This document shows, piece after piece, positions 18,431-27,496 of a DNA stretch of 64,000 bases. The stretch is from Sphingomonas sp. AR_OL41 (lineage in GTDB: Bacteria > Pseudomonadota > Alphaproteobacteria > Sphingomonadales > Sphingomonadaceae). Below the pieces are notes generated by a model. It was given only the letters and a program-made list of their open reading frames with translations, made no database searches and had not been told where the DNA came from. A program made the position numbers and the translations under genes. How positions within the stretch are numbered: the first letter of the stretch is position 1; each line of letters opens with the position of its first letter. Location of the stretch: positions 62,001 through 126,000 of the forward strand of contig NZ_JARYTI010000001.1 of assembly GCF_029911635.1 (NCBI RefSeq). The letters run 5' to 3'.

Positions 18431-20197
18431 ATGACCGGCATCGTTCTCAACGTCACCTCCTCGATCCTCGGCCAACCGTGGCGCTGGCGCGCGCTGGCCG
18501 CCGATGCCCGCGACCCCGACTTCACGCCCGACGATCTCGTCACGCAACTATTGCTGTCGCGCGGCTGCCCGCGCGAGGCGCTGGAGGCGCATCGCAACCC
18601 CAGCATCCGCGCCTTCATGCCCGACCCGTCGATCTTTCACGACATGGACCGCGCGGCGGAGCGCCTCGCCGACGCGATCGCCGCAAATGAGCAGATCGCG
18701 GTGTTCGGCGACTATGACGTGGACGGCGCCACCTCGGCGGCATTGCTGATCCTGCTGCTGCGCGATCTCGGGATCGAGGCACGGCCGTACATTCCGGACC
18801 GGCTGATGGAAGGATATGGTCCCTCCGGCGCTGCCCTGGTGCAGCTCAAGAGCGAAGGCGCGCAGCTGATCGTGACGGTCGATTGCGGCGCGCAGGCGTT
18901 TGAGGCGCTCGACATGGCACGCGATGCCGGCGTCGACGTGATCGTCGTCGATCACCACAAATGCGCCGCCGCGCTCCCGCACGCCTGGGCGCTGGTCAAT
19001 CCAAACCGGCTCGACGAAACCGAGGGCGCGGCGCACGGCCATCTCGCGGCGGTCGGTGTCGCCTTTCTGCTCGGTGCCGCGCTTATCCGGACGCTGCGCA
19101 CAAGCGGTTTCTTCGCCGGCCGTGCCGAACCGCGCCTGCTCGACCTGCTCGACATCGTCGCGCTCGGTACCGTCGCCGATGTCGCGCAGTTGCGTGGCCT
19201 CAACCGCGCCTTCGTGTCGCAGGGCCTCAAGGTGATGGCGCAGCGCCGCAACATCGGGCTCAACGCGCTGATTACGGCATCGCGACTCAGCCGAGCGCCG
19301 ACCGCGACCGATCTCGGCTTCGCGCTGGGCCCGCGAATCAATGCCGGTGGCCGCGTCGGCAAATCCGATCTCGGCGTGCGCCTGCTGACCACGCGCGACC
19401 CGGCCGAAGCGGAGCGCATCGCCGCCGAACTCGACCGACTGAATGAGGAGCGCCGGTTAATCGAAGCGCAGGTCCAGGAAGGCGCCGAGGCGCTGGCGAT
19501 CGGCAAGAGCAATCGCGCGGTGATCGTCGTCGCGGGGCGCAACTGGCACCCCGGCGTAATCGGGATCGTCGCGGGGCGGCTGAAGGAGAAATATGGCCGG
19601 CCGGCGATCGTCATCGCGCTGGACGGTGACGGCGTCGGAAAGGGCTCTGGCCGCTCCATCGCCGGGGTCGATCTCGGCGCGGCGGTGCTCGCGGCAAAGG
19701 ACAGCGGTTTGCTCGTCGTCGGCGGCGGGCATGCCATGGCGGCCGGGCTGACGATCGCCGAAGATCAGCTCGACGCGTTCGAGGCCTTTCTTGCCGATCG
19801 CCTCGATGCCGCCGTCACGCGTTCGATCGGCGACCGCGCGCTGTTGCTCGACGCCCTGCTCGCGCCGGGTGGGGTGACACCGCAGCTGGTCGAGGCGATG
19901 GATGTCGGCGGCCCCTATGGCATGGGTTGGCCGCAGCCGCGCGTCGCCGCCGGACCGCTGCGAATCATCAAGGCCGATATCGTCGGCAGCGGCCATGTGC
20001 GGGTGATCGCCAGCGGCGACGACGGCCGTAGCCTGAAGGCCGTGGCGTTTCGCCAGGCCGAGACCACGTTGGGCGCGGCGCTGCTCGGCGCCCCGCCCCA
20101 CCGCCGTCTGTGGCTGGCAGGACGCGCGCGAATCGACGACTGGGGTTCGCGCAAGGCAGCGGAACTGCATATCGACGACGCGGCGTGGGCGGATTGA
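18431..20197 (+). CDS. recJ: Single-stranded-DNA-specific exonuclease RecJ
   Basis: A protein of 588 residues with the full RecJ layout. FGDYDVDGATSAALL and VDCGAQAFEA form the N-terminal DHH motifs, VDHHKC is the name-giving Asp-His-His, and GPRINAGGRVGKSDLGVRLL follows. VVGGGHAMAAGL is the DHHA1 domain, then a C-terminal OB fold. RecJ degrades 5'-ended single strands in recombination and mismatch or base-excision repair. It is the last chromosomal gene before the tRNA-Glu insertion site. Confidence 0.93.
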   Translation: MTGIVLNVTSSILGQPWRWRALAADARDPDFTPDDLVTQLLLSRGCPREALEAHRNPSIRAFMPDPSIFHDMDRAAERLADAIAANEQIAVFGDYDVDGATSAALLILLLRDLGIEARPYIPDRLMEGYGPSGAALVQLKSEGAQLIVTVDCGAQAFEALDMARDAGVDVIVVDHHKCAAALPHAWALVNPNRLDETEGAAHGHLAAVGVAFLLGAALIRTLRTSGFFAGRAEPRLLDLLDIVALGTVADVAQLRGLNRAFVSQGLKVMAQRRNIGLNALITASRLSRAPTATDLGFALGPRINAGGRVGKSDLGVRLLTTRDPAEAERIAAELDRLNEERRLIEAQVQEGAEALAIGKSNRAVIVVAGRNWHPGVIGIVAGRLKEKYGRPAIVIALDGDGVGKGSGRSIAGVDLGAAVLAAKDSGLLVVGGGHAMAAGLTIAEDQLDAFEAFLADRLDAAVTRSIGDRALLLDALLAPGGVTPQLVEAMDVGGPYGMGWPQPRVAAGPLRIIKADIVGSGHVRVIASGDDGRSLKAVAFRQAETTLGAALLGAPPHRRLWLAGRARIDDWGSRKAAELHIDDAAWAD

Positions 20198-20340
20198 GCA
20201 AGGATCGCGGCGCGGCGTGAGCCGCCAGATTGCCTCGGTAACGCGTTCCGTTCACCTGCCATGCCGCGACACGTTACGCGATGGGTTGACCGCCTCGTCC
20301 CATTTCCCTAACCGCCTGCTCCACGCCTGCTTCGTAGCAT

Positions 20341-20416
20341 GGCCCCTTCGTCTAGCGGTCTAGGACGCGGCCCTTTCACGGCTGAAACACGGGTTCGATT
20401 CCCGTAGGGGTCACCA
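20341..20416 (+). tRNA. tRNA-Glu (anticodon TTC)
   Basis: A 76-base cloverleaf with encoded CCA. The acceptor stem is GGCCCCT paired with AGGGGTC (one G-T pair), the anticodon stem-loop reads CGGCCCTTTCACGGCTG with TTC at its centre, and GGGTTCGATTCCC is the T arm. It ends at 20416. The integrase gene on the other strand runs into its 3' half, so this tRNA is the element's attachment site. Confidence 0.95.
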
Positions 20417-21977
20417 AACTGTCAAAACCCTCATTTTGGGGTTGGTTTGGCGTGCCGAGAGTGAACGCGGCCCGTGATAATTCTTCAAGCATTCCAAAGG
20501 GCTGCCTGAATTCTACGGTCAGCCGATCATTGGCCCAAGTACAGTTCGAAAGTACCAAATTTAGAGCTCGACGCCGGTATTCCGGGGCCATCTCCGCAAA
20601 GCCTTTGTGGGCGTTCCTGACGACATCGAGCAGCGCCACGCCATCGTCGACATAGGCCTCGTCGGCATTATTGAGGTGCTCGAGTCCTCGGATCGCCCGC
20701 GCTCTCTCCTCCCGCCAGGTGGTAGCGATGCGATCGTGAAATTCCTTGGTGATACGTCCATCGACCTTATCGAGGTAGATGGTGTCAAGACGCTCCTGGA
20801 GCTTGTCTGCCTCGGCAGTCAGCCGCGCCTTGGCTTCATCACGCTCGCGGCTCTCGTCGCCATGGCTCTCGCGGAGCGCTCGCTGTACGAGACCGAAAAT
20901 CTCGTCGTCGAGGCGAAGCCGCGAAAGCATCTGTTCGAAATGAACGTCAAGCGCCTCCTGGCGGACGTAACGCTCAGGGCATTTTCCCTTAAAGCCGGTG
21001 CAATGGTAGTAGATGTATTTCTGCTTTTTTATCTCCGCGACCATCGCACAGCCGCAGTGGCCGCACGTCATCAAGCCGGTGTAGACGAAATCTTTGGGAC
21101 TCGCGCGGACATTGGATGCGCTACGGCCATCGATGACTTCCTGAGCTAGTTCCCAAGCCTCGAGCGAGACGATCGGGTCGTGTAGGCCTTGGTAAAGCTT
21201 ACCGTCCCACTCATAGGAGCCGGTGTAGAGCCGATTTCTGAGAATATAGAAAATCGTACTCGTACTGCTGACGAGCTTGCCGCTTCGACGATACCTCAAA
21301 CCAAGCTCGCGCGCCTTCGCTGCCAGTTCGTTGATTGAGAAATTACCGGTTCCGCACAGCTCGAACAGGCGCGCAATGATCGGTGCGATCTCGGGATCGA
21401 CCGCGATCACCTTCCGCCCAGCATCATTGCGGATGTTGCGGTAACCGAGTGGAGCGAGGGTAGGCCAATAACCCTGCGCGGCCTTTTCGGTCATGCCCTT
21501 GCGCGCTTCCTCTGATAGATTGTCGATATAGTTCTTGGCCATCAGCACCTTGATGCCGTGCATGAACTTCTCGGAAGACCTGGAATCCTTGGAAAGGACG
21601 ACACCCTCCTTGGCGAGGTGGATCTCGATATCCAACTCGTCGAGCGTCACCCAGTCCTTGAGGTTGCGATACAGCCGATCGGTCTTTTCGACCAGGATCA
21701 TTCGGACCGATGGATGGCGTCGTAGGTACGCAAGCATCGCTTCAAATTCGGTACGCCCGGCCTTCCGCGCGGTTTCTACATCGACATGTTCGGCTACGAT
21801 ATCGATGTCGTTGATCGCTGCGTAGTCTCGGAGAAGTTTGAGCTGGGCAGGAATCGAGAATCCCTCGCGCTCCTGCTCCGACGTTGAGACGCGAGCGTAG
21901 AGAACCGCTTTCTTCAATGCGTGGTGGACCGACGCACGTGCCACCGTCCGTCTCAGCTTCGCTCTGGGTTTCGCCAT
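20376..21977 (-). CDS. Large serine recombinase (element integrase)
   Basis: A protein of 533 residues. The N-terminal resolvase domain has LYARVSTSEQ with catalytic Ser31 and MILVEKTDRLYRN with active-site arginine. A recombinase domain follows (GYWPTLAPLGYRNIRND), then a zinc ribbon (CGHCGCAMVAEI and YHCTGFKGKCPERYV) and a coiled-coil stretch (RDEAKARLTAEADKLQERL). AAGGAA precedes the ATG at 21977. The last residues, VTPTGIEPVFQP, are translated from the antisense strand of tRNA-Glu, so the C-terminus should change when the element is excised. It should catalyse integration and excision at this tRNA. Confidence 0.9.
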   Translation of the reverse strand: MAKPRAKLRRTVARASVHHALKKAVLYARVSTSEQEREGFSIPAQLKLLRDYAAINDIDIVAEHVDVETARKAGRTEFEAMLAYLRRHPSVRMILVEKTDRLYRNLKDWVTLDELDIEIHLAKEGVVLSKDSRSSEKFMHGIKVLMAKNYIDNLSEEARKGMTEKAAQGYWPTLAPLGYRNIRNDAGRKVIAVDPEIAPIIARLFELCGTGNFSINELAAKARELGLRYRRSGKLVSSTSTIFYILRNRLYTGSYEWDGKLYQGLHDPIVSLEAWELAQEVIDGRSASNVRASPKDFVYTGLMTCGHCGCAMVAEIKKQKYIYYHCTGFKGKCPERYVRQEALDVHFEQMLSRLRLDDEIFGLVQRALRESHGDESRERDEAKARLTAEADKLQERLDTIYLDKVDGRITKEFHDRIATTWREERARAIRGLEHLNNADEAYVDDGVALLDVVRNAHKGFAEMAPEYRRRALNLVLSNCTWANDRLTVEFRQPFGMLEELSRAAFTLGTPNQPQNEGFDSLVTPTGIEPVFQP

Positions 21978-22154
21978 TGTTCCACAATTCCTTCTCTGCT
22001 CTCAATCACGATCCTTCCCCACTTCCAACCGCGAAACGCGCCTATCGCTGGGGAATTGTGGCCGTGCCGCCGTGCCGTTCTGTTCACTATTTATTCTGCG
22101 ATAGCGTTGACCCGTCAAGCTGCCGATTCGGCGTAGACAAACCGCTTGGCTGGG

Positions 22155-22556
22155 TTATCCGGCGTTCGTGTCGTCGTCGCATTCCCTTGACGGTTGTCGA
22201 ACGACAATGGTCCGACGTCGGGCGATGGCGAGCTCATAATAGTCGGTCAGGTCGCCTAGCAGAATCCTCGCTTCGTCCTGAGACACTGGCCGGCCCAGTC
22301 GTCGTGCGAATATCCCACTGGCATCCTCAATCAGCTGCCGTGAGAATTTATCGCGCCTCGCAATGCGAGGTTCCCGTGGAGTCTCTTGGGTCGAGCTCCC
22401 CGCTGAGGATTCACATGCAGACTGAGTAGGCTCCTGATCCGTAGCCTGCGCTCTAGGTTGCGGAGGAGGGTTGGACTGACCGTAAGGCGTTCGTGGCCCG
22501 GTCGAGGAATCATTGGCGTTCCCGTACCTCGTGTTAGAAGATCGGGCGCGCCTCAT
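22155..22556 (-). CDS. Small protein of unknown function
   Basis: I do not recognise this 133-residue protein. The first 65 residues are disordered-looking (Ser, Pro, Gln, Thr). The C-terminal half, RQLIEDASGIFARRLGRPVS then QDEARILLGDLTDYYELAI, is a well-formed helical segment that reads like a real domain. Similar small helical proteins are often found next to integrases of conjugative elements. No strong ribosome site is visible before the ATG, so the start is uncertain. It is upstream of the integrase in the same direction. Confidence 0.5.
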   Translation of the reverse strand: MRRARSSNTRYGNANDSSTGPRTPYGQSNPPPQPRAQATDQEPTQSACESSAGSSTQETPREPRIARRDKFSRQLIEDASGIFARRLGRPVSQDEARILLGDLTDYYELAIARRRTIVVRQPSRECDDDTNAG

Positions 22557-22837
22557 CGCCGTACGATGCGATTATCGTGTAAGGGACATTCGCATTGCCT
22601 GAGGTGCCAAAGCAAGGCCCCACCGAGGCGCACCGTCATTATCACGTCGCCGCTCCAATCGATGGAGCTCAGCGGGATGTCTTGGAGCAAGGTTATTGTA
22701 ACTCGCGTGCCACCGTTTATCAACAGTTCCCGCACTCGAGCCGATCTACAGTGCTCAGCGTGTCGATGATGTCGCGGGCGGTCAGGCGCTATCTTCCTCG
22801 CAAACGCCCATAGAAAGACTAAGCGTCGATTGCGGGC
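22557..22837. other. Non-coding gap, nothing assigned
   Basis: This 281-bp stretch between two minus-strand genes has no reading frame with family-like sequence and no clear terminator. It probably carries the promoter of the small gene ending at 22155. Confidence 0.4.
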
Positions 22838-23302
22838 CTATTCAACGAGATTGGCAAGATTCTTCAATGACGAATCCATGCCGGCGCGATGGTCAGCTTC
22901 GCTGATCCCCGTGGGGACGTTCTCGGCGGTGAACGTCACTTTCGTGCCGTTTGCGACGGCCGTGAATATCGTGGTCATCGTCATGGTGCCGGCAAAGGCC
23001 GGATCGGCGGACTCGAACTCGACAGCCTCGACAATTTTTTCATTCGGTATCAGTTCGATGAAGCGTGCCTCGACAACGTCGGTATTCTCCGTTGATTTGC
23101 CTCGGCCACGCTCGGTCTCGGAATAGACGAATGTCATCCGATAGCTGCCCCCAACACGGGGGTCGAAAGCGAGGATCTTCGCAGTCATGCCCTTGGGCGC
23201 ACGCCATGACGCAAGGGCCTCGGCATCGAGAAAAGCGCGGAAGATGGCACGTGGTGGCGCAACGATGGTGCGAGAAGCTGTGTGGGTTCGAGGGTCTGTC
23301 AT
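22838..23302 (-). CDS. SRPBCC family protein (AHSA1/START-like)
   Basis: A 154-residue protein with the helix-grip fold. TIVAPPRAIFRAFLDAEALA and WRAPKGMTAKI form the N-terminal part, FDPRVGGSYRMTF the central strands, and FTAENVPTGISEADHRAGM plus SSLKNLANLVE the long C-terminal helix. This is the Aha1-like subgroup, often annotated as activator of Hsp90 ATPase homologue, which binds hydrophobic ligands; no ligand can be named. It sits alone between the integrase-linked genes and the HU gene, and looks like element cargo. Confidence 0.85.
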   Translation of the reverse strand: MTDPRTHTASRTIVAPPRAIFRAFLDAEALASWRAPKGMTAKILAFDPRVGGSYRMTFVYSETERGRGKSTENTDVVEARFIELIPNEKIVEAVEFESADPAFAGTMTMTTIFTAVANGTKVTFTAENVPTGISEADHRAGMDSSLKNLANLVE

Positions 23303-23441
23303 GAAACCTGTATGATAGAGGGCGGTCGCGAAGTCGCGCCAGCAGACGCTTTAGACACAAGGAACTTTGAACCCATCGCCGCCGAACCCTAGTGTGGAAA
23401 ACCCCAAACCGGCCTCCACACGAGGAAAACGACGGCCGGCT

Positions 23442-23487
23442 TTCTTGGTCCAGGCGCGATCGTTGAGGGACGCGCCTGGACCAAGAA
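23442..23487. repeat. 17-bp perfect inverted repeat downstream of HU gene
   Basis: TTCTTGGTCCAGGCGCG (23442..23458), 12-base spacer, CGCGCCTGGACCAAGAA (23471..23487). It starts 6 bp after the HU stop codon on the minus strand. No T-run follows on either side, so it may be a structured 3' end or a protein-binding dyad rather than a standard terminator. Confidence 0.6.
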
Positions 23488-23492
23488 TTGGT

Positions 23493-23768
23493 TCAACCGT
23501 TCAGCTTGTCCTTCACCGCTTTAGCGGGCGTGAACGAGAGCTTCTTCGAGGCCGCAATCGTGATGGTCGCGCCAGTCGAGGGATTGCGACCTTCGCGCTC
23601 CGCGCTGGCCTTCACTTTGAACTTGCCGAAGCCGTTGAGCGAAATCTCCTCGCCCTTCGCCGCCGCGTCCGCAATCGCCGCGAAGACAGTATCGACGATT
23701 TTCTTGGCGTCGGCCTTGCTCGAGCCGGTGGCGCTGGAAAGATGGTCGGCGAGGTCGCTGTTGTTCAT
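23493..23768 (-). CDS. HU family DNA-binding protein
   Basis: A 91-residue nucleoid protein. NNSDLADHLSSATGSSKADA is the dimerisation helix pair, ISLNGFGKFKVKASAEREGR and NPSTGATITIAASKKLSFTP the DNA-binding beta arms with the usual R-N-P-x-T-G tip. HU bends DNA and helps recombination and relaxosome assembly. AGGAG precedes the ATG. It is downstream of the transfer operon in the same direction, so it may serve the element's own transfer or integration. Confidence 0.92.
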   Translation of the reverse strand: MNNSDLADHLSSATGSSKADAKKIVDTVFAAIADAAAKGEEISLNGFGKFKVKASAEREGRNPSTGATITIAASKKLSFTPAKAVKDKLNG

Positions 23769-23843
23769 GTTTCACTCCTGGTTGTTCCCCTGCTGATCTA
23801 TCGAGGAGCGGATAGAGCGACAAGCCTGCTGCCACCGCGCCGC

Positions 23844-24518
23844 TTAATCTTGCACCTCTGACGATACGGAGCGCGCTACCACGCCGAACCCGAGCATTCG
23901 CTCCCGCTTGGCCTCGTTGGTGGGCGAGTCGGGCGATTGCGGGGTCGTCGCGACCGAAGCACCGCCAAGCCTAACAGGCCGTTCGGCGAAGATCGCAGGG
24001 CCAAAACGCCGCGTGAGGTGGTCTGCGACGCTCAGGGCATAGTGCCTTTGGCGCCACGCTGTGGGGCTGTGATAGACCCCGATCGCGGCCCAATAGTCAC
24101 CGGTCGCCCGCAAGGCCGACAGGAAGATCCAGCGGGCAACATCGGCATTGAAGCAGGCATCGGACTTGAGCCAGGTGCGAACCTCCTGCTCGGGCCGCCG
24201 CAGCACCGCTGCGATCTTTGGCACCCACCAACTATTGATCTGAAGGGGCCCCAGGTCATGCGATCCGTTGGCATTGGCGACCTCCGCGCCGACCCATCCG
24301 CCTTCCTGGTCGCGCAGTCCCCACAGGGTTTTCTCGAGCCAATCCTTCCCACCAGCGGCACGTGCAATGCAGTGTGAGATGGCGCCTTCCGAAGGTCTCG
24401 CCATCCCCGCCGAGGGTGAAGCCGCGGTGGATGCCGCGAACACCACGGCAAGGCAGCCGGCGCGCAGAATAGATTTGAGGCGGCATCGGGCGGAAAATGC
24501 AAAGGCGGTGTGGTTCAT
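23844..24518 (-). CDS. Lytic transglycosylase, conjugation-type
   Basis: A 224-residue exported protein. A signal peptide (LKSILRAGCLAVVFAASTAA) is followed by a transglycosylase SLT fold: LWGLRDQEGGWVG holds the catalytic glutamate, and GSHDLGPLQINSWWVPKIA matches the G-x-x-Q-I substrate site. It should cut peptidoglycan locally so the transfer channel can cross the wall. The chosen ATG at 24518 follows GGAG; the frame extends to 24539 and would overlap the relaxase stop. Last clear gene of the transfer operon. Confidence 0.85.
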   Translation of the reverse strand: MNHTAFAFSARCRLKSILRAGCLAVVFAASTAASPSAGMARPSEGAISHCIARAAGGKDWLEKTLWGLRDQEGGWVGAEVANANGSHDLGPLQINSWWVPKIAAVLRRPEQEVRTWLKSDACFNADVARWIFLSALRATGDYWAAIGVYHSPTAWRQRHYALSVADHLTRRFGPAIFAERPVRLGGASVATTPQSPDSPTNEAKRERMLGFGVVARSVSSEVQD

Positions 24519-24535
24519 GGCAAACTGCTCCGTGA

Positions 24536-27496
24536 TCAATGTTCCGGACCGTGGCCGGAATCGGCGTCACGGGAGTCATGTACTTGGGCGGGCGCTGGGT
24601 CGGTTCGGGCGTCGGCGCGATCGGCTTCGGCAGGCGCGCGATCGACGACAGATTGCAGGAAGCGGTCGAGGATGTCGGCAATCCCGCGGGCATTTTCAGC
24701 CAGCCGCTCCGGCAGGCCCCTTGGCGCATTCGTCCGTTGGTCGAGTTGCCGGCCAAGGGCCATGTCGCGCCGCTCGGACCGCTCACGATCCTGGTCCGCC
24801 CGAGCTCGCTCAATCGGGTCTGCATGACGCGCGGCGAGGCTGTCGCGGCTATCCCTGTCCAGCCTTCCGAGCCCTTCCAGCGCGGACGTCTTTTCGCCGG
24901 AATGGGTCTCGAGCTTCTCGGCGAGGCGCTTCCCGTCCTCGGTCCAGAGCTTCACGCCGAAGCGCGCGCGGGTGATCGCCGTATAATAATTCTGGCCGTT
25001 CACGAGCCCGGAATTGACCGGCGCCAGCACATACACCCGGGCGTAGGTCTTGGACTGCGCGGAATATACGGTCTCTGCGTATCCGTGGTCCCAGTGCTTG
25101 TGCTCGGACAGGTCGATCTGCTGCACGCGCTCGCCTCGGTCCCAACGGATCGTGGCAACGGTTCCATCCATCTTTTCGACCGTGCCACGCTCGGCATTCT
25201 TTAGATCGAGCGCATTGTTCACCAGACGCCATTGGATGCGATCGCCTTCCGCGAGGTCGCGATTCTCCGCGTTGAACACGTTGATCTGCTTGACCTGACT
25301 CTGCCGCGGATCCCAGCGGATCATCCGGCCGTTTTCGTCGACCAGTCGCACGACCTGCCGCCCGTTCTCGGCGCGTCCGATACCGACAACACGATATTGG
25401 ACGTCGCGCGCGATCCCCGCGCCGAGCTGATCCCGCGTGAAGGTCACGACCTGGCCGCCTGAATAAAATCGGGCATAGTGTTTCTCCTGGTCGGACATGC
25501 CGCTCGGCGTCAGGACCTGGAGCCGTGCGTCTTCGGCCGCGATCGCGCTTTCCGATTTCAGGGTTTCGCGAATCTTTGAGTTCACGATCAGCCGGGTGGC
25601 ATTGTCGAGCACCAGGATGTTCGTGGTGGCGCGGTTCTCCGGCTTGAGCCGGGTCCATTCCGCGACGAGGCCCTTGGCGAGCGCCTCGGCCCCCTCCCCG
25701 CTCACGACCTTGTCGAGGTGTGACAGCGAGGCGGCATATTCCGCGGCCCGCGCATGGGTGACCGCGGCCTTCATGCTTTTGGTCTGCTGGCGCATCGACT
25801 CGGTGAGTTGCGCCGTGGCGAGGCCGAACTTCTGCATCAGCCAGAAGGGCTTCCCCTGTTCGATCGCGCCGGTCTGCTTGTCATCGCCGAGCAGGATCAG
25901 CCGCGCGCCCGTCATCCGGCTGATCTCGAGGATGCGAATGGCCTGGCGTGTCCCGAGTTGCCCGGCCTCATCGAGGAGGAGAACATGGCGGTCGGTGATG
26001 CCGCGACCACCGCTGGTGAGAACGCTTTCGACCGTTCTCGATTCGACACCCGCGATCTGACCCGTGGTCGCAGCGGCTGACGATGTGGGGGCCAGCGCGA
26101 CCAGCACCGTTCCCGGCTCGGCCGCCTGTCTCAGGGTATTCATCAACGTCGATTTGCCGGCGCCGCCGACGCCGTGGATGCCAGTGACCCGGTCCCGCGA
26201 CAAGGCCGATTGAACGAGGGCCTGCTCCTGATGGGGCGTGAGGCCAGCGGTCTCCAGCGCGACCAGGAGGCGGTCGGCGGTGGCGATGGGTCGGGCATCA
26301 TCCAGGGCCAAAGCGAGGTGCTGCGACAGCGCCATTTCCTGGCGAGCGCTGCGCCTGCTGGTCCGGCCGCGGGTTAGAGTCTGATCGCCCGTCGGCGCAC
26401 GGGTGACGAGGAGCTTGTGCTTCGCCTCATGCTCGGCAAGCAACGGCCGGACATCGGCAAGCCTCACCTCTCCGACATGGCTGGCCAGCGCCAACCCGTA
26501 CATGCGGCCGAGATTGTTCACGGCTTCGCGTGTCTCCGCCTGCCGCAGGCCGAACAGACTCGCGCGACCGGCGGTTCGGCGGTCGACGTCGATGATCGAC
26601 GTGCCCCGTTCCTCGACCTGCGCGGTGAGTTTGGCGAGGTCCGCCTCATAGGGTTTCGCGCGCGCGGCCCACTGGATGTGGAACTCGTCGAGTGTCGCCG
26701 TCACCTTGGGACCGCGCGTCTGGTAGAAGGATTGGCGACGCGCTGCCTGTCCGGTGAGCCCATGCTCCTTGGCATGGGCATCGATCTGTCCAGCGCGCTG
26801 GGAGGTGTCCTTGATAAAGTCCTTGGGAACGCCGACGATCTCGAACAGCCCCCGTCTGGGGTCGAATTCGACTTCGTATCCGATCTGGCGAAGCTCATGG
26901 GCGAGGTCGTTTCGATAGACCTGCCCCGCAACCATCTGCTCGGCGAACATCGCCCGTGTCTCGAGGCTGGCCCAGGACGAACCGTCCTCTCGGTTCGTGA
27001 TGTTCATCACGACAACATGGGTATGGAGATGGGGATCGAGCTCGCGGCTGGCATGTTCGGTGAAGCGGGCAAAAATCAGTCGACCAGTCGTCTCGTGAAC
27101 GATCTGGCCGTTGTCGCGTCGGCGCAGGGACGCATGTTCTTCGAGATATTCGAGCGCCGTCCCGACTGCTTTCTCATGGGCGGCGATTATCCGCTCGTCG
27201 CCCATCACCAGCGCCATGATCGATACCGATTTCGGCGCATTGACGGCGAAGTCCCAGCCGGGGTGATGCTCGATCTCGCCGTTGGCACGGTGGCGGCCGA
27301 GTTGCTGGTCGTCGATCTTTCCGGCCAGCAACTCTTGGAAAGTCTGGGGATCGACCGGGCCGGATAGCCCTAACTCAACCGCTATCCGGCCACCCCATTC
27401 TGAATGTTCGTCGCTCCCTTTGGTGTAATAATCGCCCACCGTATAATAGCGGGCAATATTGCCGGGCGTACCTTTCAGGCGGCGGGGATGGATCAT
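24536..27496 (-). CDS. MobF-family conjugative relaxase (TrwC/TraA-like)
   Basis: A 986-residue relaxase-helicase. The N-terminal TrwC domain has two tyrosine pairs (Y17/Y18, Y23/Y24) that attack oriT and the metal triad HLHTH at 156-160. A RecD-like SF1 helicase follows: VGGAGKST at about 443-450 is Walker A, LLLDEAGQLG Walker B, and ITRARFGVKLWTED lies near the end of the helicase. It should nick oriT, stay bound to the 5' end and unwind the transferred strand. Its start overlaps the coupling-protein stop (ATGA). Length is typical of MobF. Confidence 0.92.
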   Translation of the reverse strand: MIHPRRLKGTPGNIARYYTVGDYYTKGSDEHSEWGGRIAVELGLSGPVDPQTFQELLAGKIDDQQLGRHRANGEIEHHPGWDFAVNAPKSVSIMALVMGDERIIAAHEKAVGTALEYLEEHASLRRRDNGQIVHETTGRLIFARFTEHASRELDPHLHTHVVVMNITNREDGSSWASLETRAMFAEQMVAGQVYRNDLAHELRQIGYEVEFDPRRGLFEIVGVPKDFIKDTSQRAGQIDAHAKEHGLTGQAARRQSFYQTRGPKVTATLDEFHIQWAARAKPYEADLAKLTAQVEERGTSIIDVDRRTAGRASLFGLRQAETREAVNNLGRMYGLALASHVGEVRLADVRPLLAEHEAKHKLLVTRAPTGDQTLTRGRTSRRSARQEMALSQHLALALDDARPIATADRLLVALETAGLTPHQEQALVQSALSRDRVTGIHGVGGAGKSTLMNTLRQAAEPGTVLVALAPTSSAAATTGQIAGVESRTVESVLTSGGRGITDRHVLLLDEAGQLGTRQAIRILEISRMTGARLILLGDDKQTGAIEQGKPFWLMQKFGLATAQLTESMRQQTKSMKAAVTHARAAEYAASLSHLDKVVSGEGAEALAKGLVAEWTRLKPENRATTNILVLDNATRLIVNSKIRETLKSESAIAAEDARLQVLTPSGMSDQEKHYARFYSGGQVVTFTRDQLGAGIARDVQYRVVGIGRAENGRQVVRLVDENGRMIRWDPRQSQVKQINVFNAENRDLAEGDRIQWRLVNNALDLKNAERGTVEKMDGTVATIRWDRGERVQQIDLSEHKHWDHGYAETVYSAQSKTYARVYVLAPVNSGLVNGQNYYTAITRARFGVKLWTEDGKRLAEKLETHSGEKTSALEGLGRLDRDSRDSLAARHADPIERARADQDRERSERRDMALGRQLDQRTNAPRGLPERLAENARGIADILDRFLQSVVDRAPAEADRADARTDPAPAQVHDSRDADSGHGPEH

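Noticed and set aside
23442..23487. Certain terminator of the HU gene
   Set aside because: The stem is perfect but there is no T-run on the minus strand, so it is listed only as an inverted repeat.
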